Of a stretch of 64,000 nt of DNA, positions 35,268 through 44,464 are shown one piece after another; within the stretch, counting starts at the first letter, position 1, and every line of letters starts with the position of its first letter. Location: the NCBI GenBank assembly GCA_026874595.1, contig JAPPUL010000076.1, forward strand, positions 1,050,164 to 1,114,163, given 5' to 3'. Below the pieces are notes generated by a model that saw only the letters and a list, made by a program, of their open reading frames with translations, was not told the origin of the DNA and did no database searches. The stretch comes from Sipunculus nudus (taxonomy: Eukaryota; Annelida; Sipuncula; Golfingiida; Sipunculidae). The position numbers and the translations under genes are program-made.

Positions 35268-36131
35268 TTAAACACCAAGTTTCACTCGGGCCAGAACGTC
35301 CGGACGGGTAACACCCTGACCGATTTCGGACCAGACCAGCCAACCGGTTTTGAAGCGGGTCTTCTGGTCGATGGATTCGGCTTTGAGCTTTTCACGGACC
35401 GGCATTTTGCCCACTTCTTCATCCGGAATGATCAGGATTTCATCGAGAGGCATGGATGCCGTCAGCAGAATGCCGCCGGTGCCGTAGTTTTTGACCACGC
35501 CTTTCTGACGCAGCTCCAGCTTGGTCTGAGGATCGAGATCCCAGCCGCGCAGATCGTTGAAGCGGCGACCACGCATGACGATATACTTCACCGACAACTC
35601 CAGGTCTTCGATGATGGAGATCGCCTCGTTAAGGGCTTCCTCGGTCAGTGTGTTTCCGGCCACTTCAACGGTGTTGGCAGCCGGAACTGCAGCCGACAAG
35701 ACAGAGATGGTCCTACGGTCCATCTCTTTTCGAATGGCATCCGAGGCACTGGTCTGGATATCCATCAGCGTACCGATGTTGCCGTTCTTGAGGACGGAGA
35801 TATCCACCATCGGGTTGGAGTGGATGCGGTTGGTCGGAAACTCGACTTCATCCTTGCCGATCTCCTGTTCCTGCGCTTCACCGTCCTTGCTGATCCAGTG
35901 TGCTTTAACGGTCGGCTTTTTCTGATAAAGCGGACGTTCACCCTTGGGTAGCGTGTGTTTGGTCAGCAGCAGCGAGGAGATTTCCTTGCGCCGGATCTCC
36001 TGTTCGATCGGAGCGGCAATTGCAGCAGCCAACGCCTGCATCCCTTCCGGGGACTCAAGAGCTTCACTCATGAGCCTTGCCATGGTCTCCATGTATTCCT
36101 GGCTGTGAATGTTCATTGGGTTGTTCTTCAT
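35268..36131 (-). CDS. Major capsid protein (HK97-fold-like)
   Basis: 287 aa. A helical N-terminus (MARLMSEALESPEGMQALAAAIAAPIEQEIRRKEI) precedes the body with IHSNPMVDISVLKNGNIGTLMDIQTSASDAIRKEMDRRTISVLSAA and ALNEAISIIEDLELSVKYIVMRGRRFNDLRGW. This matches the E-loop and A-domain patterns of small HK97-type capsid proteins. Location between a decoration-like protein and connector genes agrees. Confidence 0.78.
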   Translation of the reverse strand: MKNNPMNIHSQEYMETMARLMSEALESPEGMQALAAAIAAPIEQEIRRKEISSLLLTKHTLPKGERPLYQKKPTVKAHWISKDGEAQEQEIGKDEVEFPTNRIHSNPMVDISVLKNGNIGTLMDIQTSASDAIRKEMDRRTISVLSAAVPAANTVEVAGNTLTEEALNEAISIIEDLELSVKYIVMRGRRFNDLRGWDLDPQTKLELRQKGVVKNYGTGGILLTASMPLDEILIIPDEEVGKMPVREKLKAESIDQKTRFKTGWLVWSEIGQGVTRPDVLARVKLGV

Positions 36132-36148
36132 GTGTACAGCTCCTGTGG

Positions 36149-36514
36149 TTAAATAAGCAGTTTGAATTTCAAAACGCCGCTCTGGACGGAAATGGCCTGA
36201 GCGATGACGTACTCGTCATTTCCGATGTTTCCGCCGGTTAACTTGCCAGTGGCCGATACCTTCAAGTCATCCCCGGGATTGATCGTCCCTTCGAAAACAT
36301 CCGTTTCGTACACACCGCCGTTGCAGTAAATGCCGGGCATTTCACCGCCTGCGTAATCCTTGATCAGGATGCCGAAAGAACGGACCTCCGGATCGGTGTT
36401 GACAGAAAACAGATCGTTTCCCGACAGACTCACCAGATGACCAAGCTGGCCATCGCCTTGCATATAGCCGTCACCGTAAGCGAGGCTCCTGTGACATGGA
36501 TTGATAAAAGACAT
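36149..36514 (-). CDS. Capsid decoration-like protein
   Basis: 121 aa, beta-rich, with GTINPGDDLKVSATGKLTGGNIGNDEYVIAQAISVQSGVLKFKLL. Sequences of this type follow the protease-scaffold gene and precede the capsid gene in many phages, where they trim or decorate the head. Confidence 0.65.
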   Translation of the reverse strand: MSFINPCHRSLAYGDGYMQGDGQLGHLVSLSGNDLFSVNTDPEVRSFGILIKDYAGGEMPGIYCNGGVYETDVFEGTINPGDDLKVSATGKLTGGNIGNDEYVIAQAISVQSGVLKFKLLI

Positions 36515-36528
36515 AGCTCTTCTCCTTG

Positions 36529-38958
36529 TTAGTTGATTTCCACGGTTTCGTTCGATTCGTTACCGACACGGTTGTTGTAGGCAGCCATGAAGCCGCTGCG
36601 CAGGCGATCCTCGAGGGAGAGCTTGCGGTCATCCACGTCGTGCGGTCTCACCCCGGCAGAACTGCGCATGGGTGTTTCGCTGGATGCTTTGGACTTCTGC
36701 TTTTCAGGTTCTTTTTCCGCTTCCGGTTGAGCCTTGGCATCCGCCTTGTGGCTTTTGGCCATTTTTTCATAGGCGGCCTCGGTGGCGGCAAAAGCGTCAT
36801 CCGACAGTTCCGCCAGACGCTTGAGTTCGGTGTCGCGGTCCTCGCCGAAATCCATGCCTTGTTTTTCGAGCTTTGAAATCAGTTTGTGAGCGCGGGCTTT
36901 CGAAGCGGCTGCCTTCTGTTCGGCCTCCAGCTCCTGAATGCGTTTCTGAAGTTCGGCCACCTGAGCTTTCAGCTGGCGGTTTTCCTTTTCCAGCTCGCCT
37001 CCGGGAGCCGGATTGTCTTCCTGCCGTTCCTGTTTTTTCTTAGCGGCGTCGGCGGACGACTCATCTGGTTTCTTGGTTTTTTCGTCCATAGTTGGATCTC
37101 CTTTGGGTTGGTGTTCAACAGATGGTTCCTGAACCGACGCCACCTGCAGAATGCGGGCATTTTCATCTGCCCCTTTGCGGTCCAGCAGGCCCAGGCCCGT
37201 AAAAGTCACGCCGTGAAGAATCTCGAAAACGGGTTTCCCATCGAGTTCACGGCCCTTAAATTTTCTGAGGTGAGTGCAGTAATCGGCTTTGCTCTTGAAG
37301 CGCTTGTGGCAGACGGAGCATTCACCTTCTTCGTAGTCACACTCCATCGATACCTGCGTGATGATGCCTCGCTTCATGAGCTTGTAGGCCAGCTGGGCAT
37401 TGGGCGTGTCTCCGGTATAGAGCTCACCCACGCATTCGACCCGGCCGCCTATTTCATCCTCCAGATAGTCGGCCGCCACAATTCCACCGACGATGTCGCC
37501 AAACTCCTGCGAGTGCTGCAGATCGACTTTCTTGTTGATGACGGTCATGTGCCTCGTGGCCAGCTCCTCGGCAGTGAAATGGTCACCATTCCGATTGGTG
37601 CCGGTTCGGCAGAGGATGAAAGTAAACTGAGGATCACCCGGCAGACCTCCGCTCATCGCTTCGGCGTTGAGCCCCGCATTTTCATCGAGGCAGAGCTCCA
37701 CCGGGATGGATGTATGGATATTGGCTGCGGCAGCCATCGGGACAGGCTTTGACGCCTGTTCGGTATCCGCATGGGACTGGTTACCTTTCAGGCAAACGAA
37801 AAGGCGCTCCTTGGCGCTGGACGCCTCGCCATGTTTGGAGGTGATCGAGTATTTATGGTCCTTGGTCTTCATCCGGCTCTGACGCCCCAGACCGCCGATG
37901 ATCTTTTTCATCTGCTGTTCGTTCGGATAGGCGTGGTCGCGGTATGAAATAAGCCAGTGCGGGATGTGGGTGGCATTGCCGAGAAACTCCTGAAAGAAGT
38001 CGGAGGCGTTACCCTTGGTGACCGTCACATGACTGGTTTCGTAGTTTTTGACCTTGGTGTCCGCCTTGATGGTCAGACCGTCCCAATAGGTCATCAGCCC
38101 TTCGACAAAGTGATAGGCTTTTTCGTAATTGGTGGTCGAAAACTCGGTGGCATAAGGCGGGTCAAAGTAAGCGAGGTCAGCCTTCACCTTGGGAAGGATC
38201 TCGTTAACATCCCCGCGATAGGCTTTGTTCTCTTTGCCGTTATCGAATATCAGGGCGTTGATCCGCTCGATATTCGCTTTCAGGCGTTTTTTGAATTCTT
38301 CAGGCGTGTCCTGCCGTTTTCCGTAATCGGTGGAAGACGAGAAGTGGCCGAAGCCGCCTTTGCCGCTCATGCAGGTTTTACCAAGAGCAAACAGCGCGAT
38401 GTCCTTTTTGTATCCGGACAGGTCGTCGCAATTGGCCCTCAACGAGTCGATGAGGGCGTGGACACCTTTGGCAAAGAAGATCCCTTTGAAATTGTCCTGA
38501 ACAAAGGTCTTGGCTTTGGGATTGTCCGCCAGCAGCTTTTCGATCTCTGCTTCGGTCAGTCTCGTCGAACTGTTTTCAATAATGGCTCTGGCTGCGTGGT
38601 GACTGTAGCGAAGACGGTCATTGGCAAAAACTCGCAGCCCTTTGGATTTGTACATGTAAGCAACAACGGCCGAGCCGGAAAAGGCATCCAGAACAGAGGA
38701 AACTCCGTCCGGGGTGTTACGCCAGATCCAGTCGACCAGTTTCTGTTTGCTGCCGATGTAGTTGGTGATGTACTTGGGGCGTTTCTCCGGGGGCTGCTCT
38801 TCAGGAGCCTTCTGTTCGGCTGCATCGGTCCCGAGCTCATCGGGATCGATAGCGAGCGCCGCATCTGCCTCAAGGAGGAACGCCAGCCTTTCCAGGTCAG
38901 TGGCAAACATTTCCATCAAATTCTCCGGTTCAATCACTGTTATTTGCCCCGATCGCAC
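36529..38958 (-). CDS. Fusion: D12-class adenine methyltransferase + prohead protease + scaffold
   Basis: 809 aa in one uninterrupted frame. Residues 62-395 are a D12-class N6-adenine methyltransferase: YITNYIGSKQKL (motif X), DAFSGSAVVAYMYK (motif I) and YFDPPYATE (motif IV, D266-Y269). Residues 415-610 are a prohead-protease-like domain (candidate His482 in DLQHSQEFGDIVGG and Ser537 in TQVSMEC) with an inserted zinc-finger-like CSVCHKRFKSKADYCTH. Residues 620-809 are a charged, coiled-coil scaffold. Protease-scaffold fusions are common in phages; an N-terminal methyltransferase is not something I know. The gene heads a late block just downstream of a promoter element. Confidence 0.8.
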   Translation of the reverse strand: MRSGQITVIEPENLMEMFATDLERLAFLLEADAALAIDPDELGTDAAEQKAPEEQPPEKRPKYITNYIGSKQKLVDWIWRNTPDGVSSVLDAFSGSAVVAYMYKSKGLRVFANDRLRYSHHAARAIIENSSTRLTEAEIEKLLADNPKAKTFVQDNFKGIFFAKGVHALIDSLRANCDDLSGYKKDIALFALGKTCMSGKGGFGHFSSSTDYGKRQDTPEEFKKRLKANIERINALIFDNGKENKAYRGDVNEILPKVKADLAYFDPPYATEFSTTNYEKAYHFVEGLMTYWDGLTIKADTKVKNYETSHVTVTKGNASDFFQEFLGNATHIPHWLISYRDHAYPNEQQMKKIIGGLGRQSRMKTKDHKYSITSKHGEASSAKERLFVCLKGNQSHADTEQASKPVPMAAAANIHTSIPVELCLDENAGLNAEAMSGGLPGDPQFTFILCRTGTNRNGDHFTAEELATRHMTVINKKVDLQHSQEFGDIVGGIVAADYLEDEIGGRVECVGELYTGDTPNAQLAYKLMKRGIITQVSMECDYEEGECSVCHKRFKSKADYCTHLRKFKGRELDGKPVFEILHGVTFTGLGLLDRKGADENARILQVASVQEPSVEHQPKGDPTMDEKTKKPDESSADAAKKKQERQEDNPAPGGELEKENRQLKAQVAELQKRIQELEAEQKAAASKARAHKLISKLEKQGMDFGEDRDTELKRLAELSDDAFAATEAAYEKMAKSHKADAKAQPEAEKEPEKQKSKASSETPMRSSAGVRPHDVDDRKLSLEDRLRSGFMAAYNNRVGNESNETVEIN

Positions 38959-38982
38959 CGGGCGAGCGGGAGGTTTCAGCGA

Positions 38983-39013
38983 TTACTTACCGGAAGGCTT
39001 TGAAATGTGTCGG
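38983..39013 (-). promoter_or_regulatory. Phage late promoter element, copy upstream of the protease/capsid block
   Basis: Minus-strand CCGACAC, 10 bp, CTTCCGGTAAGTAA; 3' end 25 bp before ATG 38958. Confidence 0.75.
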
Positions 39014-39029
39014 AAAGGTGTCTGCTTTT

Positions 39030-39383
39030 TTAGGCGGGAATCTTCAAAGACTGCAAAACAGCAAGACCACAGGCGGTTACGGACGGGTATTCCTCTGTTT
39101 CGACCGGTTCGGAAAACACGCCGTCATAGGGAGATCGGCTCTGGCGGTGGTACTCCAGAAAATCATCCGGGAGGGTCAAAACACCGCTTTCAACCAACCG
39201 GTTGATAACCCAGTCCGCCTGTTCACGACGATCCTGAATATCGCCCCGGTTAGAGTTCGGGTAGAACATTTCAATATCGAGGCCCGGGCCGGGACCTTGT
39301 ACCCAAACACCGACAGGCCGATATTCTGGAACTGCCGCTTTGGGATCAACGAGGATGGAATCGATCATGTATCTCAGCTTCAC
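39030..39383 (-). CDS. Uncharacterised phage protein downstream of the MuF fusion
   Basis: About 117 aa from GTG 39383, which overlaps the preceding stop as GTGA; further upstream codons lie in the neighbouring gene. Contains GLDIEMFYPNSNRGDIQDRREQADWVINRLVESGVLTLPDDF. No family recognised. Last gene of the portal operon. Confidence 0.55.
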   Translation of the reverse strand: MKLRYMIDSILVDPKAAVPEYRPVGVWVQGPGPGLDIEMFYPNSNRGDIQDRREQADWVINRLVESGVLTLPDDFLEYHRQSRSPYDGVFSEPVETEEYPSVTACGLAVLQSLKIPA

Positions 39384-39889
39384 TGCCAATCCTCCGCAAT
39401 CTTGATGTGTTCGGCAAGGATCTCGGAATCGATGCGCTGGAACAGATCCCGGTTGTTTTTTCTGAATGCCAGCCATGCCTCCCACTGCTTGGCATGAGCC
39501 GGTTCGGAAACGGGCTCGATCATTTCAAGGTTGTAAATGCGGTCCAGATCATCGGTCAGCTCGACAATCAGCCATGCATTGATCTCAGCTCCAGCTGATT
39601 GCGCTGTCAGCGTGTCATCCACGGATACATTGACGACTTTGATCGTATGGCTGTAATTGAAGCCTTCCTGATAACCGAGCTCCTTCCATAGTAACCAGAA
39701 GTCCGTTCGGATGATTTTCCCTGAAGCATCGAAGTGCGGTGCAATCCTTGTGACCGTCAGCTCTGCGGTAATCGTGTCGATAAAGTTTTCACCGCTGCGT
39801 TCCCGGATCTGCAAACGGCAGCCACGTTCATTGAACCAATGAAGCTGCCTTTGGATTCGGGCTTTTTCCTCTGCAATTATGTTTTCCAT
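39380..39889 (-). CDS. Uncharacterised phage protein downstream of the MuF fusion
   Basis: About 169 aa from ATG 39889 with AGGAA 6 nt upstream. Alpha/beta, with an N-terminal helix (ENIIAEEKARIQRQLHWFNE) and central strands (IDTITAELTVTRIAPHFDASGKIIRTDFWLLW). Family not recognised. It starts 1 bp after the stop of the giant MuF gene, so an immunity or partner role for that protein is possible; this is inference from position only. Confidence 0.55.
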   Translation of the reverse strand: MENIIAEEKARIQRQLHWFNERGCRLQIRERSGENFIDTITAELTVTRIAPHFDASGKIIRTDFWLLWKELGYQEGFNYSHTIKVVNVSVDDTLTAQSAGAEINAWLIVELTDDLDRIYNLEMIEPVSEPAHAKQWEAWLAFRKNNRDLFQRIDSEILAEHIKIAEDWQ

Positions 39890-39890
39890 A

Positions 39891-42800
39891 TCATTTCCTC
39901 GTGTTCCATGTGCTCGGTGTATGGACGATGTCTTCCACCTTGCGGCCGTCGGGCAGTTTCTTGATCCCACGGGAGGTGAAGCTCTTAATAATCTTCTGAC
40001 GCTCGGCGGCTGAATTAGCGACGATGTATTCGATATTATCCAGCAGCGTCACCGAATACTTGAAGATGGTCTCATTGCCGCTTTTGCCCGAAAACTTTTT
40101 CCAGTCGTCGATATCGTTACCACGGTTTTTCCGGACGTAATCGTCCACAACCTTGCCATAGGCATCGTGGCTGTAGCTGATCGCATCCATGCGCCGCAAC
40201 ATGCTCTTTTTGAAATAAAGGGCCGGAGGAGCGTCGCGGGTTGGCTTTTTCTGAATCCGGGTAAAGAAATAACTGGCTCCGCCTGTTTGCATGTCGGCCA
40301 CTGGAGACATACCGCCGGGCGGAACTCCCATGCGCATCTTTTCGACCGTACTGACCATGGCACCGTTGTTTTCAAGGATGGTTTCAATGAACCCGGACAT
40401 GCCTTCATTGTTGGTCAAGCGGTGGACCAAGGAGTAATCCTTCATCTTTTTTTCCAGATCCTCTTCGGTGATGTCGAACCGGTACTGGTGGCGGTATCCG
40501 CCTTTCAAACCACGATCGAGAAACCCGGCCTGATATGCGCCCATCGGATCGTAATCCGGTAGCTTGGTGATATCATCGACATTCAGTTCCTTCTGCCAGA
40601 AGCCACGAAGAGTCTGCACCCGCTCATTTACGGAAGCATCGCGGTCATCCAGACTTTTTTGGAGGCGTTTGTATTCTGCAGTGTGATCCACTTTTCGAAT
40701 GTATGCCATCTTTTCCAGATACATCTGCTCGGCATTCTCGGGTGAAGAGATACGTGCATCGATCCCGAGTTTCTCCAGTTTGGTCATCAGAGCTTCGACC
40801 TTCTTGCCGCTGGCATCACCATCGATCACAATCTCCAACTCTCCGCGCTGAGCATAAAGGTTTGTATTGTCCCATGGGCGGTATTTCAGACGAGTGCCAT
40901 CGTCAAATTCGGCGGTAAATTGGAGGCCATCCTGCATCCGCGAGTCCCGGTTGAACATCCCGTAATTATCGACATCATCCATCTCGACAGTGATCTTGCC
41001 GCCACTGATGCGCCGTTTGGTGTGAGTGACTTTGCCTCTGGTGACCTTGAAGTCGGGTTTCTTTGGCTTGGCCTGTTTCGGCAATTCAGGGAGGTACTGT
41101 TCAAAAACACCATTGGTGGCGCGGTCCCAGTCGACCGCCTCTTTGATCTCGTCCAGCCATTTTATGTAGCTGTCGGCCATCTTTTTGACTTCCGGATCTT
41201 TGCTGCGGGCAAGCACAAGCAGTCGGGTTCGAAGTTTCTCCGCCTTCGCCAGCTTGGTCCGGTTATAGTTCCCGTCACCGACATGAAAGTTCACGTTCTT
41301 AACGGCTTCCAGAATGGTTGAGAAAAAGGTGTCATCTGCCAGAGGCTGGCCTTTCTTGATTTCGACAAGGTCCAGCTGTTCCCGAAGCAGTGCGGTGATT
41401 TTGGAATCCGTATCCGGCCGGATCTTCATTTTGACAACGGTTCGTTGTTTGCCTTTGAAGGTCTCTGTGAATATTAGCGCGTTCTGGTCTTCGACATCGC
41501 CACTGTCGAACGGCAGCGTTTTTCCCTGCCATCCAAGTTTACCGGCATCATCGATGATTTTCTCATCCGCATCCTGCAGCAGTTTTTTGATTCCGGGCTT
41601 TGTCTGCAGTGAGGAGAAACTGAAATCTTTCCGGCCTAAAACCTCACCGTAATATCGCTCGAAATCCTTCCGCAGGTCATGTTTGCGCTGAAGCGCCTGC
41701 TCATAGAATTTATCCAGTCCGATTTTATCTTTTCCGAAACGCCCCTCGGCATAGGGTCGGATGATATCGAGATAGGTGTCGTCAGATATCTTTTCGACTT
41801 CCTGAATGTATTTCAGGGTGACCTGAGGGTCGAAGTTGACCTTGCCGTCCTTGGCTGCCCGAAAGACCTTGTTGTAAAAAGGCTCCTCTTCACCAAAGGC
41901 GCTGTTGGGGTGGTAATCCAGAGAAAGGCTGTCCTTGCCGAGATGTTTGAAAGCCTGCCCTTTGTCGATGCCATAGACATGACCGTTTCTTCCACGGATG
42001 AACTGTTTTGAGTGCCCGTCATGATTGGCGATAAGCCAGTCAATAACATGTTCCCGCTGCAGCTGTTCAAGCTCAACAGTGGTCAGATCCTCCGGCAGTA
42101 TGTTTCTGAAGTCGATTTCTGACTTCAGGTCCGTGCGCCATTTCTGAATGGAACCGGTCCTGCCGTTCAGCTGGATGTTCCGCACCTCGATTGCATCGGG
42201 ATCGATCAGACGACCGATTCTGTATGCGGCTTCCTCACCATGAGCGATAAAGTTGTCTTTAGATTTTTTGGCCGGTTTGAATAGCCATTTATCGCCGTTC
42301 TCATCAGTCCAGAACTCTTTTTCATGTGCTCCGCCGACATTGGCCTTGCCTGACTTATTGAATTTTCCGGGTGCAGATTTTTCATTCCATTTCTGGTCGG
42401 CGTTTTCAAATTCAACGCCTTTCTGGGCAAAAGATGGCGGCTTGGTTTTGGTTTCAGCAGCCGGTTTAGGTGCTGGCTTTTTCTCTTTTGCAGGAGCCTG
42501 TTTCGCTTTTTTACCACCATGCTTTTCAGCCCATTTCTGCCATTTGCTCTCGATATTGGATTGCGCTTCACCGATCTTCCCGGGATCGGTTTCAGTAAAG
42601 AGCGTGACGAGGTCATCTTTGCTTGCCCATTGCCAGTGTTTGAGCTGCGTATCTTTGGCGATGGATTTGAGTTCCGACGACTTGAGCTTCGTAATCTGCT
42701 CCTGAAAGAGCTGCTTTTTCAGAGCGATCTCCTTGGCGTGTCCGGCAAGCAACTCTTGAGGAAGGTCTTTGGCTGATGCCAGAGCCTTTTCGGCATCGGA

Positions 42801-44462
42801 TACCTGGCTGATAAAACCTGTGTAGTCCAACGGGGATTCCGGGAGCTGAACTCCGGCCGCAGCCTTTTCGACCAGCTCTTTCTGTTTTTTCACCAGAAGC
42901 TGTTTGGCTTCATCTGCGGCTTTCTTTTTGGCTGATTCCGCCAGATCGGTTCCGGCTTTTTTCTGCAGCGCCTCAACCAGCTGTTGCTTGTTCTTCAGGA
43001 TGCCGATTCCGTACTGCTTTTTCTTTGCCAGCAGTTCCTTTCCCTTCAGGGAAGTGTGGTCAATGCCCGGCTCGAGTTTGTCCAATAATTCGATGGTCTC
43101 CTGTTTGGTCATATTCAGTGAAATGCCGTTACTTTTGGCCATTTCTTTGAGCTGTGATACCGGTGTACCCTCGAGTCCTTCGACCGGTGGCAATTTGGAC
43201 ATCTGCTGGGCGACGAGCTTTGCCTGCTTGAGTTCCGACTGCTTTTGAGCCAACAGCCCGATCAAATCTTCCTTTGTCCGGAGCAGGCCGATTTTGTGCT
43301 CCTTGAGCTTTGCCTTCAGTGCCGCTCCTGAAAGCGTGCTGTGATCTATGCCCGGTTCTGCCTGATCGAGCAACTTGATGAAGTCGGCCTTGGTGCGGGC
43401 AATGGAGATACCGTTCTCTTTTGAAAGTGTCTGGAGCTGTTTTACCGTGAGAGCCGTAAGGTCATCGGCGTTTCCCTTTTCAAACGCATCCTTCAGTTTG
43501 GCGTTCTCTTTCGCCTGCGCATCGGCCATTCCCTCCAGCGCATGCGGGGGCAGTATACAGGCATCGCCCTGTGAAGCTTTGGGTGCCGCTTGTGCGGATA
43601 AGTCGGAACCACAGATGCTCATGGGCCAAGCGACAAGGTTTGTGCAGCGGCAATGCGGATGTGCGGGTTGTTGGGGGAATTTGTCGATGAGAAAGGTCTT
43701 ACCGTCGAGAGGACCACATACCGGGCAGGTTCTCTCGTCATTCATGGCCATCCATTCAAGTCTTTGCACACCGACTCGCTCATGGAATTTCATCCGCCCC
43801 ATGTTATGCGCCCGTAACACCTCCGTCCGGGCTATCATCTCCATGCGGTACTGCGCCTTGCTGAACACGCGACTGCCAGCCTGCCTGAATGAGTCTTTGT
43901 CGATGATGACCTTGCCGAGGTCCCGGACAATATCATCCGCGCCTTTGCCCGTGGCTATCCCGCTCAGGATCGTCCGCTTGATTCCATCCGACAATTCACG
44001 GTGAACATCCCCGGCAAGCGTCAGGTTGTACTGTGTCATGAAGTCGAGGGCATTGGTGTCGACGATGGTGAACACCTTTGTGGCAAGTTTATCGATGCCA
44101 TCAGGCTTGAGGTCGGCATAGAAAGGCAGTGATGCGGTTGTCAGTTCGGTAATACCCTGAGCGATGCCGCCCTTGAAAGCATCCTTGGTGCTTTTACGGA
44201 AGACAAGTGTCTGGTCCCGTTTCAGCTGGCGCAGAACATCGTCCAACTCGCCCTGCAGTTTTTCCAGACCTTTCAATGCAGCCAGCTTGTTGTCCGGCAG
44301 AGATCCCAGACTGCGGTATTTCAAAATGGCCTGAGCTACTTCCTGTTCAGCTTTGTTGAGGGACTGGGTCAGTTGGGCGGTTATGGAATCGTTGTAGCGG
44401 TTGCGGGATTTCAGGCTTTTGAGTGTTGCCGCCTGAATACGTTCTTTAAGGTCGGAAGGCAT
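39891..44462 (-). CDS. Giant MuF minor head protein with SAP-like repeats and a HipA/PI3-4-kinase-like domain
   Basis: 1,523 aa. Residues 140-280 are a phage_Mu_F minor head domain (MIARTEVLRAHNMGRM, ERTCPVCGPLDGKTF, HPHCRC). Residues 334-505 and about 595-625 hold five SAP/HeH-like helical repeats (LKxxxxxxGIxxxKxxLIxLL). Residues 715-940 look like an atypical kinase: KWLFKP (Lys729), a Glu at HGEEAAYRIG, DWLIANHDGHSKQF (Asp815, Lys819) and GIDKGQAF (Asp833). Residues 940-1523 contain further unrecognised domains. MuF proteins sit at the portal and can carry C-terminal effector domains into the host. That this protein is injected is inference. Confidence 0.8.
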   Translation of the reverse strand: MPSDLKERIQAATLKSLKSRNRYNDSITAQLTQSLNKAEQEVAQAILKYRSLGSLPDNKLAALKGLEKLQGELDDVLRQLKRDQTLVFRKSTKDAFKGGIAQGITELTTASLPFYADLKPDGIDKLATKVFTIVDTNALDFMTQYNLTLAGDVHRELSDGIKRTILSGIATGKGADDIVRDLGKVIIDKDSFRQAGSRVFSKAQYRMEMIARTEVLRAHNMGRMKFHERVGVQRLEWMAMNDERTCPVCGPLDGKTFLIDKFPQQPAHPHCRCTNLVAWPMSICGSDLSAQAAPKASQGDACILPPHALEGMADAQAKENAKLKDAFEKGNADDLTALTVKQLQTLSKENGISIARTKADFIKLLDQAEPGIDHSTLSGAALKAKLKEHKIGLLRTKEDLIGLLAQKQSELKQAKLVAQQMSKLPPVEGLEGTPVSQLKEMAKSNGISLNMTKQETIELLDKLEPGIDHTSLKGKELLAKKKQYGIGILKNKQQLVEALQKKAGTDLAESAKKKAADEAKQLLVKKQKELVEKAAAGVQLPESPLDYTGFISQVSDAEKALASAKDLPQELLAGHAKEIALKKQLFQEQITKLKSSELKSIAKDTQLKHWQWASKDDLVTLFTETDPGKIGEAQSNIESKWQKWAEKHGGKKAKQAPAKEKKPAPKPAAETKTKPPSFAQKGVEFENADQKWNEKSAPGKFNKSGKANVGGAHEKEFWTDENGDKWLFKPAKKSKDNFIAHGEEAAYRIGRLIDPDAIEVRNIQLNGRTGSIQKWRTDLKSEIDFRNILPEDLTTVELEQLQREHVIDWLIANHDGHSKQFIRGRNGHVYGIDKGQAFKHLGKDSLSLDYHPNSAFGEEEPFYNKVFRAAKDGKVNFDPQVTLKYIQEVEKISDDTYLDIIRPYAEGRFGKDKIGLDKFYEQALQRKHDLRKDFERYYGEVLGRKDFSFSSLQTKPGIKKLLQDADEKIIDDAGKLGWQGKTLPFDSGDVEDQNALIFTETFKGKQRTVVKMKIRPDTDSKITALLREQLDLVEIKKGQPLADDTFFSTILEAVKNVNFHVGDGNYNRTKLAKAEKLRTRLLVLARSKDPEVKKMADSYIKWLDEIKEAVDWDRATNGVFEQYLPELPKQAKPKKPDFKVTRGKVTHTKRRISGGKITVEMDDVDNYGMFNRDSRMQDGLQFTAEFDDGTRLKYRPWDNTNLYAQRGELEIVIDGDASGKKVEALMTKLEKLGIDARISSPENAEQMYLEKMAYIRKVDHTAEYKRLQKSLDDRDASVNERVQTLRGFWQKELNVDDITKLPDYDPMGAYQAGFLDRGLKGGYRHQYRFDITEEDLEKKMKDYSLVHRLTNNEGMSGFIETILENNGAMVSTVEKMRMGVPPGGMSPVADMQTGGASYFFTRIQKKPTRDAPPALYFKKSMLRRMDAISYSHDAYGKVVDDYVRKNRGNDIDDWKKFSGKSGNETIFKYSVTLLDNIEYIVANSAAERQKIIKSFTSRGIKKLPDGRKVEDIVHTPSTWNTRK

Positions 44463-44464
44463 GA

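Noticed and set aside
40167-44004. Several plus-strand open frames of 100-210 codons opposite the MuF gene.
   Set aside because: Shadow frames of a long GC-biased gene with no ribosome sites or family resemblance.
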